This document shows, piece after piece, positions 1-10,551 of a stretch of 64,000 nucleotides of DNA. The notes below the pieces were generated by a model. The model ran no database searches and was not told where the DNA came from. It saw only the letters and a program-made list of their open reading frames with translations. A program made the position numbers and the translations under genes. This stretch comes from Chaetomium olivaceum (lineage: Eukaryota > Ascomycota > Sordariomycetes > Sordariales > Chaetomiaceae): NCBI GenBank assembly GCA_039881045.1, contig JAYWVB010000027.1, positions 310,001 to 374,000 on the forward strand, written 5' to 3'. How positions within the stretch are numbered: position 1 is the stretch's first letter; each line of letters starts with the position of its first letter.

Positions 1-512
1 TGCAGTGGGGTGCTGGTGGTGGCGATGGAGCGCCTGGGGGCGGCTTCGGCGGTGGCAGCGGTGAGAGTGGTGATGAAGGGGAGCAACTGCTTCAGGGCGC
101 CGAGGGCGTTCCCGTACAGGCTGATTGGGTATGTGTGCATGGGAACTCGTGTTGTCCTTCAGATTGTTTGTGTGCACTGGCTAACCTCGTTCGCTCTTCC
201 AAGGATCCTGCGGCGCAGCTGCAGAAGCTGGCCATGGAGCAGTCGGAGCTGGTGCGCCGGCGGCTCGGGACTAGTGAGGATGGTGATTCGGGTGTGAGTG
301 GGTTTGGAGACGAAGGGGAGGAAGTACAGCGGGACATCCCCTCGCGCCCGCTCCCGTTCGGGTCCGAGGGTGTCCGGTCCCCTACCTACGTCGCACCCGA
401 GCCGCCGGCACTTGTCAGCCCGAAGCCGGTTAACCCGACCACGGGGACAAGCACGGTGAATAGAATCCTGGAGGGTGCGCCGGAGAATCTGCCTTCGCAG
501 GAGCAGCAGTAG
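1..512 (+). CDS. 3' end of an unrecognised acidic Gly/Pro-rich protein (5' partial)
   Basis: I see two exons in one frame, 3-128 and 204-512. They are joined by a 75-nt intron (129-203) with a GTATGT donor, a CTAAC branch point near 180 and an AAG acceptor, phase 0. The first exon encodes a Gly-rich, acidic stretch ending ...QADW. The second starts DPAAQLQKL and contains a short charged helix-like segment (EQSELVRRRLG), an acidic patch and Pro-rich low complexity, ending SQEQQ at a TAG (510-512). No domain is recognisable and the N-terminus lies outside the window. The same frame stays open for 44 more codons after the TAG, to 647, with similar composition, so the annotated end is uncertain (see findings). 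The splice is well supported; I infer no function. Confidence 0.55.
   Translation, partial: QWGAGGGDGAPGGGFGGGSGESGDEGEQLLQGAEGVPVQADWVCVHGNSCCPSDCLCALANLVRSSKDPAAQLQKLAMEQSELVRRRLGTSEDGDSGVSGFGDEGEEVQRDIPSRPLPFGSEGVRSPTYVAPEPPALVSPKPVNPTTGTSTVNRILEGAPENLPSQEQQ
129..203 (+). other. intron in the partial first gene
   Basis: The donor is GTATGT at 129, a CTAAC branch-like motif lies at about 181 and the AG acceptor is at 202-203. Removing it joins two open segments in phase 0. Confidence 0.6.
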
Positions 513-647
513 GAGGGCGCGGCTGGCCCGATCGCGCCACCGAGCCATCAGGGTCCAGGGCCGGCGTTCGAGAAGGGCGAGGATATCCCCACGTTTGAGA
601 CGCCCGCGCTGCCGATTGAAGAAGGACGGGATATTCTTGACACATAG

Positions 648-1574
648 CGCTGTGTTATAGTCTAGTCACTGGTTTTTAGGAACCTAGATAACAACGCCAT
701 TGCTGCGGGGCAAGCGCTGTGTGACGCGGTTCGAGGTTGGTTGACGTTGTTGAAAAGGAGGTTGGGTGGGAAAGTTGGGATGAATGGATGACGGTCAAGC
801 GCTTAGGGGGGCCCGGAGGACATTAATGGTCTTTGGGCTTTTGTTTTGACGTTGTGGTATTCTTTTCTCTGGTATAACTATCCTATTCGGTTTGTTTCAT
901 TGCGTGTCTAGTTTCTTCCCCTCTTCCTTGTATTTCCTAGATCGAGCATCCTGGTTTTGTTCTTTGGACATTCTGCTTGATTCATCATTACATGGAATCA
1001 CCTGCTTTCAGAGTGTCTTGGTGGAGGAGCGCTGTCAACCACATGGGATGACAATGGTTAATGTGTGGAAGGAAATGAATATCACGAGTGGCCACCAGAG
1101 CGCAGCAGTAACCAGGGCATTGAAATATCCTGATGCCTAACTTCTCGGCGCCCCAATAACTTGAGCCCAAATGCCTTCCCCTCTATTCTGCATGGAACAT
1201 TCTCGGGGAAGGCACAGAAGTTTAACTAACTCAAGGGCGAAATCCATACCACTTACAAGTAATTCTCTCTATTTGGAAAAATTGAAGAATGGCAGGTTGC
1301 CAGAAAGAGAAGTATACTTGAAAGTTCGTTTATTCTCCTATTGTGCATCCTACTATTGTTACTTCGATTCAATTTTAGGAGATTTTGGGTGGTTCATAGA
1401 TTGACATGGCAGCTTCAATTTCTCCAGATAACTTGACTTCTTCCTCTTGTCACTAAAGTCGACTTTTGGTCAGTTCAGCACCTCGGCCGTGTTCAGCCAA
1501 TCAAAATCGGTACAATCGACCCCCAACTCGCGAACTCCAGCGACCTCGCCGCGTCAACCACTATCCACGACCTC
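648..1574. other. intergenic, no gene seen
   Basis: This 0.9-kb stretch lies between two + strand genes. It should hold the 3' UTR of the first gene and the promoter and 5' UTR of the chromodomain gene. I see only short open frames with no domain-like sequence, no tRNA and no repeat. Confidence 0.5.
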
Positions 1575-4500
1575 ATGCCGTCGATAAAACCAAAACGCCG
1601 GAAATCGGCGGGAGCAACGCGAACAACTCGTAAAGCGACCCCCAAAGAAGGGCTTTACGAGGTCCGAAATTTACTAGACGAAAAGGTCGCGAAGGGTAGA
1701 TTATTGTACAAAGTAGACTGGGCCGATAACCCTATCACCGGCGAGCGGTACCAGCCGACTTGGGTAATCATCACCTATACCCCGTGCAGCCTCGCGCGTT
1801 CGTGTGCAGAGTGCTAACCACACTGCGCCCGCATCCAGGAGCCCGCCGAGAACGTAACCGAAGCTGCAGTCGCCGATTGGGAGAGGGAGAAGCGTCGACG
1901 CGAAATCGCTGCACGAGGACGCGACTCTGACCCCGCCGTGGAATGCGACAATCGGTCGCCGGTCTCCACCCACCCAAACTTGAAGCGCAGAAGGCGGTCC
2001 CTAATTGCCGACGACAACAGGCCGACGAAACGATCCCGAGAGTCGGCCGATTCCGGATATACATCCACCGAGGGAGACACTCAATCGAGCGCCCAGTCCA
2101 ACACCCAGTCAAGCTGGGCGCACGTGCTGTCAGTTCCCAACAACAACGGCGAGCTTGTTCTGGAGATATCACACCCACCCAATTTTGACCCGTCCGAGTA
2201 TCGTGTCATTCAGCCTTCCCAATCCGCACCGTCCTCCCAAGTTGTCGACAACGCGGGCCCGTTGGGAGGTAGCAACCAACAACAGAGCCAACCCAGCCGG
2301 AGGACCATCCAGGATTCGCAGGACTTCTTTGACTCCTTGCACACCCAGTCTACCGGCCAATCGGCCGCCCATATTAGCGAACCTGCCTCACAAGCCCAGA
2401 TCAGCCGTTCCGACCTCGATATACCGTCGCGCCAACCGGAAACCTCCCATCACAATCTCAGCCACCCAGGCTTGCTCGAGACGACTGAAGGGGCGGCATC
2501 TGAAAGCTTTCCGCACTCCAGTTCGCGACTCGACCCACAGTTTGGACACGATTTAGCCTCGAACGATAGTCCCTGGGGTGAAGGCTTTCTGACACAGCCC
2601 GACTACGAACCCCCGACTTTCGGTTCTGAGGTTGAGTCCTCCCGACCCCCAGAAAGTCCCTCTGGTCAACCCCGGGATCACAGGACCGCCTCAGAGAGTT
2701 GCACTGCCCGTGAAACTAACTCCATCCCGAGCGTTTCCGACGGCCATTCACAACAGGCTGCTCAGCTAATCTCCTTCAATACCAACAACCCGGGCCTCCT
2801 TCCCTCATTTTCCGAAGGCGCCGGACAGGACGACATAGTTCCCGAAACTGTCACCAGGCCACCTAGAACGAAGCCGCCTCTCGAGATTCCCAGTCAGAGT
2901 GCGAGCAGTCCATTGGGCACAGGCAGTTTATCCCCGTCTACCCCGGAGAAGGAGAAGAACGCGCGACAGCCTTCTACCCCCCCGAACCGAAGAATGGAGG
3001 GTTCAGAAGAAGTAACCCCGCGCCTTTCGGCCGTCGAACGGATGCGGCAGCTGGGCGCTCGGGTATTTGGTCCACCGCCAGGTACACCTTCCATGGAAAA
3101 TGGACAGGATCAAGTTGTCGGCACCTCACCAGCAGTTCCGCCCACGGAATATAGACATCAACTAGCACTACTATCCCCATCAGCGGTTCTTCCGCCGAGT
3201 GGGAACTATGCTCAACAACTGGAAGCCTCGGCCGCTCCGGTAGACTCGTCCGCCCGGCTAGCAGAGCACTCTCTTCCTGCGGTTCATCTTGATCAACAGG
3301 TTGGCAGTTTTGGCCAGGATAGTAGTATGGATTTCAATATGCCTACCGAGACACCAATCATGGGTGGACCCGCCGAGTTCGAGCAGCAACCGGTAACAGT
3401 GGCACCGGCGGATTTGACAACTTCGGTCGACCCCCCTCTTGTTCCCCACGACGACCTATCGCCCGACGACCAGGTTCTTGGTGTTGATAACTCTGCACTC
3501 GTTCCTTTGAATCAGCCCGACCAGTTTCAGTCCCCGCCTGGCATAGGGGCTGATGAACAAGAGGACGACAGTCATGTGAGGCATTTTACCGTGACTCTTC
3601 CGATGGCCGCCAACACTCGAGCAAAGTACCTCGACACCATAACGGAGAACAAAGCGGCTCTGATCAAGTTCGGCGATGTGTTTGCAAATTCACCCACCAG
3701 CATTCCGGATCCGGCGTTGGTCGCAAAAATCGATACTATATTCGACCGCTTGCTCAACCTCTGCGACCTACCGGCGTATGAGGACGATCTCCCGGAGTTG
3801 GGCAAGGTGGACATGATGAAGCATGCCACCAATTCAAATAGCAAATTCTCGTTTGTTTACGAGTTTATCAACGGTCTGTGGGATATCAACGCCCGAATTC
3901 TCGTCATCTCGCAACCTGGGCGGGCTTTTGAGTACTTGGAAGCGGTTGTCTCGGCGACGGATTGCCCCTACACAGTTCTTGGGCAAGAAAACCTCACTGA
4001 GCAGAACACCGAGGTGACCTCCGTCGTTTTGGCTGTGGCTGGCCAGGACCTTTCCGCGGTTCAGGGTGGCGTTGACGTTGTTATCGCATTCGATCATACG
4101 GCCCGATCGGTAGAGCTCCCGGCATCTCTGAGCTTTGAAGCCATGGCACCAATCGTCCTTGATTTAGTTGCCACCTACTCGCTGGATCATATCGACCAAC
4201 AGCTTCAGCAGACCGACCAAAAGTTGGATAGTCTAGAACGACGGAACGCCCTCAATCTGGCGATCGCCACCGCAATGGACTATCTTAGGAATCCGGATAG
4301 GCAAACCACTGAACCGCATCAAGCGGCCAAGACGTTCGCCGCCTTCCTAAGAAACCCGGATGATGGCTTGGATTGGGAGCCTCATCCGCTCCCTGTTGAT
4401 ATCTTCGAAATGTGGCTCAGTTCACAAGAGCGCACCCAGGAGTCTCAGGGCGATCTTTTGGTCGAGGCTGGCGGCCGGAAACGGCGCTTGGTGAGTTGCT

Positions 4501-5688
4501 TTGTGAATCTGAATGGGGTTCCTCAGACCACTAACATAATGGCAGGACGGTATCGATGACGGGATTCCCAAACGGCCGAGGCTTCTCGAGTCTCAACTTC
4601 CGTCTCGCAACTCAACGCCAGCGAGGATGAGCGATCTACTACGGCAGACACTCACGAATCACTCGGTCAACGGACCGACCACCCAGGTTGTCGAAGTCCC
4701 TGTGGAGCAGCTTGAGAAGATGTCTGCCAAGGTAAGAACAAGGCAAACTCGTGTGGATGAAGACCGCGTTTCTCACACTATCTAGATTGCGGAACTGGAA
4801 AGGCAACTTATCACACAAGGCGCCATTGAAGCCAAGACGCGTGAGCATTGTACAAGTCTGGAGTTGCAACTCCGGTCTTACGAGCGCACCGTCCAGTCGT
4901 TGGAGCCAAAATATATGGACGCCCTTCGCGACCGTCATACCTTTGAGAAGCAGTGCAAAAAGGCCGTCGAGGCAGCGAGCGCCGCCACCGAGCGTCTCGA
5001 AGCACAAAAGGGTGAGCTAGAGGCCCTGCAAGAGAAGAACAGGCTTCTGGAATCGAAGCTCGCCGAGGCTCGCGATACGCTAGCAAACTCGACAATTCCC
5101 GACATTGCGAAGGTCGCCCAAGCAGAGAAAGATCGCGACGAGGCCCTCGCCACGGCTGAAAAGCTCGAGAAGAAGGTCCGCGGCGCACAGAATGAGGCCG
5201 ACTACAGCCGAAAGGCGTACCAAGACGCATCCAATGCGCACACTGGGCTCAACCAGGAGCACCAGGAGCTGAAGAGCAAGGCCACCGAATTCGAGAGGCG
5301 CGCCAACGAAAACCTGCTCAAAATTCACCAGATCCATGCTCAAAACGAGATGAACGAGGTCAACCGACAAATCGACGAACTCCAAGCCACCCTGGACAAC
5401 CGTGAGCGCGAGCTGGAGCGCGCCAAGGAGGAGCTGAAAGTCCTCCGCAGCGGCCGCCGTGAGACGCGCCAGGGTAGCGTCCCGCGCAGCCCACGCATGG
5501 GGGTTATGAGCCCCCGGCCCGCCCGCGGGGTGGGAGCCGGAGCCAGCAGCCGCGGCACTAGTCCTGCGCCCATGAGCTCCGACGGACCGGGTGTTGGCGG
5601 CGGCGGCGGCGGTGGCGCGCCTGTGCCGGGCATGACCTTCTTCCCGCCCGTCGGGAACGCGGGTCGCTGGGGTCACCTCCGGGATTAG
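1575..5688 (+). CDS. Chromodomain protein with HDA1-complex subunit 2/3-like domain and coiled coil
   Basis: Likely a subunit of a class II histone deacetylase silencing complex, comparable to the chromodomain partner of HDA-1 in Neurospora HCHC; it would act in the nucleus on methylated chromatin. Four exons: 1575-1763, 1839-4490, 4546-4731 and 4786-5688. All three introns have GT-AG ends and all junctions are phase 0, giving about 1309 residues. The chromodomain spans roughly residues 28-85 and is split by intron 1; YEV and the GERYQPTW|EP strand-helix junction are visible. A long Ser/Pro/Gln-rich disordered linker with a KRRRR-type basic cluster follows. The HDA2/3 domain is at about 650-940 (a SNF2-like fold in this family; the ARILVIS and VVIAFD strands are visible). 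A Glu/Lys-rich coiled coil is at about 1010-1200, and the Gly-rich tail ends WGHLRD. The ATG at 1575 is the first in frame and precedes the chromodomain closely. The frame continues 93 codons past the TAG (see findings). Confidence 0.82.
1764..1838 (+). other. intron 1 of the chromodomain gene
   Basis: GTAATC donor, GCTAAC branch at 1813 and CAG acceptor at 1836-1838, phase 0, interrupting the chromodomain coding sequence. The retained form would read into a stop at 1815-1817, so splicing is needed for the full protein. Confidence 0.75.
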
Positions 5689-5970
5689 GAGAGCGGAGGC
5701 GACCCCGGCGGTGGCGCTAATGGCGGCGGCAGCGTACGCGAGAGTCGGCCGGTGGCAGCCGGGCCGGTGGGCGGGGACCGGAAGGTGAAGAAGAGAAAGG
5801 TTGGGACTCAGAACGCGAGGGGCTCGGGTCGAGCGAAATCCCCGATTCTGGGCGGGCTGCCTGCAGCGGAGGATGAGTCGCCGATAAAGCGTCGGCGTAG
5901 GCCTGCGAAACCGACTGCGTCAAATCCGGCCGGATTGCCAACGTCTACGAGGCAGCGGAACGGTGCTTAG
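5689..5970 (+). other. in-frame open extension after the chromodomain-gene TAG
   Basis: There are 93 sense codons in the same frame directly downstream of the TAG at 5686-5688, ending at a TAG at 5968-5970. The translation is Gly-rich, then strongly basic, with two NLS-like clusters (KVKKRKV and KRRRRPAK). It looks more like protein than UTR, but GC-rich, T-poor DNA also suppresses stop codons. It may be a lost C-terminus, a read-through tail or noncoding sequence. Confidence 0.35.
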
Positions 5971-6858
5971 CTGAGGGATAGAAAGCCGACTACCTATGCA
6001 CCGGCCAGGCCGAAGAGTGATCGCACGACGATTACGATGGAGATGGATTCCGGATGTCTGCAGGAAGAAAGACATGGCCGACGTCTGATGCCTCGACTAC
6101 TTCAGCTCAAGGCAGGCTGGGACATGCACGCCCGTGGACAGGTCGCTGCTGGGACCCTGGTGGAGGACGGGGCTGTTGGGAGGGTAGAATAGGGCAGGGA
6201 TGACGTCCAGTCGTGCGCCAGCGTCTGTTCTACTTCTCTTTTTGCTTATTTCCTTTTGCGGTTTAATATCACATTGCATCGGACAGGACGGGGAATATCA
6301 TAGTTTATGGGATGGATGACGGTTCGCCAGTTGGCAATTGAGATGGGGAGGTCATACCGGGGAATGGATAAAGCTCGAGGCGGAGTTAGCAGACACGGAC
6401 ATGATACCCTTCCCTTTATCGAAGAATAAGTGGGCTAGCTGGAGTATGCCGTTTGGTTTGTGAAATGGCTAGGTAGTAATGAGCAATCAATAAGAGACCG
6501 GACGGTTAGCCATTCTCATGCATGGTGTTGTTTAGACAGAACCGCGCGCATCCTGTAATGTGATGCTTCATGGCGAGGAAAATGAACTTGATATCTCTTC
6601 TCGGAACCTAGCTTCTTTAAATCCAAGCTCTGCCTACCCACGCCTCCAACTCTCAACACATTTTGTCACTCCGGGTCGTTCAAGGCCCCCGGCATCTTCC
6701 TTGAATCTGGTAAACGGGGTCTAGGTAAGGTGACATATACAGATTGATTTGCACAACCCTCCACAACCCGATGGAAGACAGGGTGTCTATGGTATCACCC
6801 ACGGCGTTGTCCGGAAGGGTGTGCAATTTTTCTCAACGAGGAAAACCCGGTACTTCGT
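5971..6858. other. intergenic between convergent genes
   Basis: This region lies between the 3' ends of the chromodomain gene (+) and cox6 (-), so it should carry both 3' UTRs and terminators. I see no further gene, repeat or RNA here. Confidence 0.5.
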
Positions 6859-7662
6859 CTATTTAGACTCCTCCGGGTACATGTCCTCCTTGAGCGGGAT
6901 TCCGAGCTCCTCGCGCAGGGGCTTAAGCTCGTCCAGGTACTCCTGATACTGGCCCTTGTTCTCAACCTTGGCCTTGATGCCTGTTTGGCCCCGTTAGCTT
7001 CCTGAGTGTACCGGGGCGGGGTCGACCGGGAACAATATTTCCCGCATGGTTTTTGGGGTGGGAAGTTCGTACCCTCGAAGATCCGGACGGCGGTCGGGAA
7101 GTCGTTGACTCTCCGCGCAGCCCTGAGGGCAGCGGACACGACAGCGGGGGAGGGGACGAGATCGTAGGCGAAGGCGTTGTTCAGGTTGCGCTGTGTTGGT
7201 AAAGCTCCGGGTTAGCGGAGGGTGACAAGGTGGAGGGGCTCGGTCGACGACGGTGGGGTTGTACCTGGAGCTCGAAAACGTCTTGAACACCGTCAAACTC
7301 CTTCTCGTAGCTATCCGGGACCTCATTATCAGTAATTGGTCGACCGAGAAAGCTATGGCGGGGGTGTTGGGTCGGGGGTGGGTGGACCAAAACGGGTCAC
7401 GTCATGGCTGCGAAAGCTCTCCGCGCGGAGCTATGGAAAGCTCTGTTTTGCTCCACGAATCTCCGGTATTGTCGACTCACCGGGCAGAAAACTCCTCAAA
7501 GGTCTCTTCCTGGTGCTCGGAGCGCAGACGGGCGGATGTGCTGAAGCTCGGGGCGGCGACGACGGCGCGCACGGCGATGGGCTGCGGCCGGGCAGCGACC
7601 AGGTTGGCGCGGAGGAAGCTGGAGGGGCCGCGAGCGGCAACGCGGAGTAGGGAGGCCGACAT
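6859..7662 (-). CDS. cox6: Cytochrome c oxidase subunit 6 (Cox6/COX5A family)
   Basis: Nuclear-encoded peripheral subunit of respiratory complex IV, facing the mitochondrial matrix. Four exons on the minus strand: 7662-7481, 7310-7265, 7190-7073 and 6980-6859, giving 155 residues, the usual fungal length. The N-terminal 45 or so residues are Arg/Ala/Ser-rich without acidic residues, a typical mitochondrial presequence. The mature part shows family-typical ETFEEF, YEKEFD, VQDVFELQ, ARRVNDFPTAVRIFEG and the C-terminal EELGIPLKED. The start at 7662 is chosen because it begins the presequence (MSASLLRVA); the upstream in-frame ATG at 7755 would add a non-targeting segment. All introns are GT-AG. 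No frame break is seen. It is divergently placed from the elongase gene, with a 1.7-kb gap. Confidence 0.93.
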
Positions 7663-9387
7663 TTTTTTTTTCGCTTCAAACGATGAGAAATTGAAAGGCC
7701 GGAGCCAGGAGGCGTGGTGAGGCGGACAATTGGCGGGGTGGGGGGCGCTCAACAACGATGGGCTGGCTCAAGAGAGCTTGGTTCTCAATTGAATTAGGTG
7801 CAGTCAAGGGCCAGTGTGCGTTTGGTGTTGATCCTGGAAATCACGGATATTGGCATCGAATGATGTTTCGGCTATGCGATGCTCTTCTCGCCTAGTTGCT
7901 TAGCGCATTATTTTCCTTGCTGTGTCTGCACCCCGCCAATGAGATGCCGCGCATTGAGCAGACTGGAGTTCCTCGCCTTGCCGGCTGCTTGTGGCTGGAG
8001 CAAGCATCTGTGGCACCCGACCCGGAACGGCGTGGCTGGAAGGGCCAGGTCGACGTCCCGATGACGGCAACACTCTTGAAGTCGCCCAGATTGGACTTGT
8101 GTATTCTGCAGAGTCTAAGCGCAATTTCCAATTATTTTAGCCCAATAAACGCATCGTTCTTCACGTCGTGGCTCTGAGCTACCGAGGATGCCGAGGTACA
8201 TAGCGGATCCGCAACGAGAATGAGAAAATACGACTATGAAGTACTGTCGTTACAATCACCGACTGGACAACATATATCAAGTCTGACCACCCTCATATCT
8301 CGGGGCCGCGGAGCCCGGACTGCTATGGGTGTGCATCGGCGCTCCGGAGCTCCGAAATCCACAACACGACATTCTCGGCACCGCGATGCTCTCTCACACC
8401 GGGCTTGGCGAGCCAGCGCCTGCCGCCCCGAGGAGATACTCTGGCCAATCGCCTGCTGTTATGCGTGGAAAGTCGAATGCTGACTGTTGATTTCATTGCA
8501 TCTCCGACTCCGTTCCCGACGGGAGCTTGACGCAACGAAGTAGCGAAGGAGTGGACGCTAGCCGAATTGCCGATTACTGTGTCATAAAGGGGGCCGAGCC
8601 GAGAAAGCCGATTCGGTTATCCCCGTGTGAGCGTTGTGTTGTCAAACCTTCGAACCGGGCAATCGATGCAGTGAATCGCTGGTCTTGCTCCTTTTGACAG
8701 GCAACCCGCTGCTTTTTCCTGTCCCATGCTCGATCGCGTCCGCTTCCAGGATGCCGGGAACCCCGTTAAAGACGGTAAGAGACAACAAAACCCAACAAAA
8801 GCAGATCCAAGGCCCAGGATTCCCTGTGGGGCAGATCTGACAAAAGAGTGAGCGTGTCTTGATTGGGCGGCAAAACTTCACATGCAGGAACAAGGAAATG
8901 AGAGCCAAGGCTAAGCTGTTCGTGGCTTCTCCTTTTCGGGGGATGGACTTGCTGAAAAATATTTGGTTCCATTGTCCGTGAACTCTCGAAATCGCGATCC
9001 TTATTGCGACACACTTTCCTTCCCGTTGACATTTCTCCCGCGCTCTCGTCTTACGTTTCCGGCCTGCGAGGGTGCTGCTTCGATCCCCCTTTCTCTTCCC
9101 TTCGTCTCTTTTTTGGGTTTCTTCAATACGGCCGTCGTTGGCATTTACTTTCGTTGGCGGCCTTAATCCATCATCTCTTTTCGACGTGTCGCGTGTCAAA
9201 CTTGCATCAATAGGTAAGTTCGACAACTCAGTTTCTCCCCGATGCATCCGTCCGCGGATGCCCCGACCAGCAACCCTCCCCCCAAACGGCCGTACAAGGT
9301 GCCGTGACAGCTGTCATACCAGCAATTGCTGACACGTCGTGTGCTGTGCAGAATAATTGACCCCGCCGTCGCGGAAACTCTCTCACC
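7663..9387. other. divergent promoter region and elongase 5' UTR
   Basis: This 1.7-kb gap lies between cox6 (-) and the elongase (+). It must contain both promoters. The right part (about 8990-9213) is pyrimidine-rich on the + strand, as in many fungal promoters and 5' UTRs, which explains the stop-poor antisense frame there. I see no separate gene. Confidence 0.45.
9214..9351 (+). other. probable 5' UTR intron of the elongase gene
   Basis: A strong GTAAGT donor at 9214 is followed by GCTGAC (about 9328) and a GTGCAG acceptor ending at 9351, 36 nt before the start codon. Removing these 138 nt would shorten the leader and change no coding sequence. This is inferred from splice motifs only. 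Confidence 0.5.
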
Positions 9388-10551
9388 ATGGCGACCGCGT
9401 CCCCCGTGGCAGCTCTCCTCGAGAAGCTGCCGGTCCCGACACTGGACCGGCCGTTCGGCATTCATCTCTGGCCCATCTTCAACAAGGCCTTCGAGTACGT
9501 CGTTGGCTACCCGGCCAATGACTTCAGGTTCCAGCCGGGCTCGACGCCCATGTCGACGCTGAAGGAGACGAGCATCTTCATCGTCATTTACTACACTGTC
9601 ATCTTTGGCGGCAGGGAGCTCATGCGCAACCGCGAGCCGTTCAAGCTGCGCACCCTCTTTTTGATCCACAACTTTTATCTCACCGCCATTAGCGCTATTC
9701 TGCTCGCCCTGTTCATCGAGGAGATCCTGCCCACCGTTGTCCGCCATGGAATCTTCCACGCCATCTGCGCCATTGAGGGTGGCTGGACCCAGCCCCTTGT
9801 CGTGCTTTACTACGTGAGTCTCCGACTGACCGCCTTCCCGCGAGCGCCGCCACAGTGTGGCTAACCTAGATTAGTTGAACTACCTCACCAAGTACCTTGA
9901 GCTTCTGGATACCTGCTTCCTCTTCCTCAAGAAGAAGCCCCTGACCTTCCTCCACTGTTACCACCACGGCGCGACGGCTCTCCTGTGCTACACGCAACTT
10001 ATTGGGTCGACGTCGGTCTCATGGGTTGTCATCTCGCTGAACCTGATGGTCCACGTGGTCATGTACTGGTACTACTTCCAGAGCGCGCGCGGCATCAAGA
10101 TCTGGTGGAAGGAGTGGATCACCCGTCTCCAGATCATCCAGTTCGTCATCGACCTCGGTAGGTTCCACCCCTGTATTTATTCCTTGGAGAGCTGTACTAA
10201 CCACCCCTGCGTGCAGGCTTCGTGTACTTTGCGTCCTGGACCTACTTCACCTCGACCTACTTCCAGTGGCTTCCCAATGCCGGCAAGTGCGCGGGCGAGG
10301 AGTTTGCTGCTTTCTCGGGCATGGCTATTATCAGCTCTTATCTCTTGCTCTTCATCTCGTTCTACCTCGCCACCTACAAGAAGGACGGCAAGCGGCCCAG
10401 CGGGCGCAAGGCCGTGCGGAGGATGAGCCAGGCCCCGCTGCCCGACCCGATCCACGGCTCGGCCGCGAATGCCAACAACTACAGCAACGGCGATGCCAAG
10501 TCCACCGGTGTTAAGACCAACGGCACTGCCACCCGCTCAAGGAGGGCCTAA
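9388..10551 (+). CDS. Very-long-chain fatty acid elongase (ELO family, 3-ketoacyl-CoA synthase)
   Basis: Catalyses the condensing step of microsomal fatty-acid elongation (acyl-CoA plus malonyl-CoA), feeding very-long-chain acyl groups to sphingolipids; a multi-pass ER protein. Three exons: 9388-9813, 9875-10157 and 10217-10551, giving 347 residues, the normal size for fungal Elo2/Elo3 types. The catalytic HXXHH box is visible as HCYHH, preceded by YLELLDTCF and KKKPLTFLH and followed by NLMVHVVMYWYY, all family hallmarks. Several hydrophobic segments lie on both sides. The C-terminus is Lys/Arg-rich (KKDGKRPSGRKAVRR and a final SRRA). The ATG lies in a good context (CACCATGG). Introns of 61 and 59 nt have CTAAC branch points. 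I cannot assign Elo1, Elo2 or Elo3 from the sequence alone. Confidence 0.92.

Noticed and set aside
460..512. A 53-nt intron ending in the TAG of the first gene
   Set aside because: GTGAAT...CAGTAG would bypass the stop in phase, but there is no branch point and the removed stretch (NRILEGAPENLPS) looks coding.
5621..5688. An intron ending at the TAG of the chromodomain gene
   Set aside because: GTGCCG is a poor donor, no clear branch point exists, and the removed stretch encodes the plausible conserved end FFPPVGNAGRWGHLRD.
8642..9247. 201-codon minus-strand open frame opposite the elongase leader
   Set aside because: The + strand is pyrimidine-rich there, which removes stops on the opposite strand. 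The translation has no domain features.
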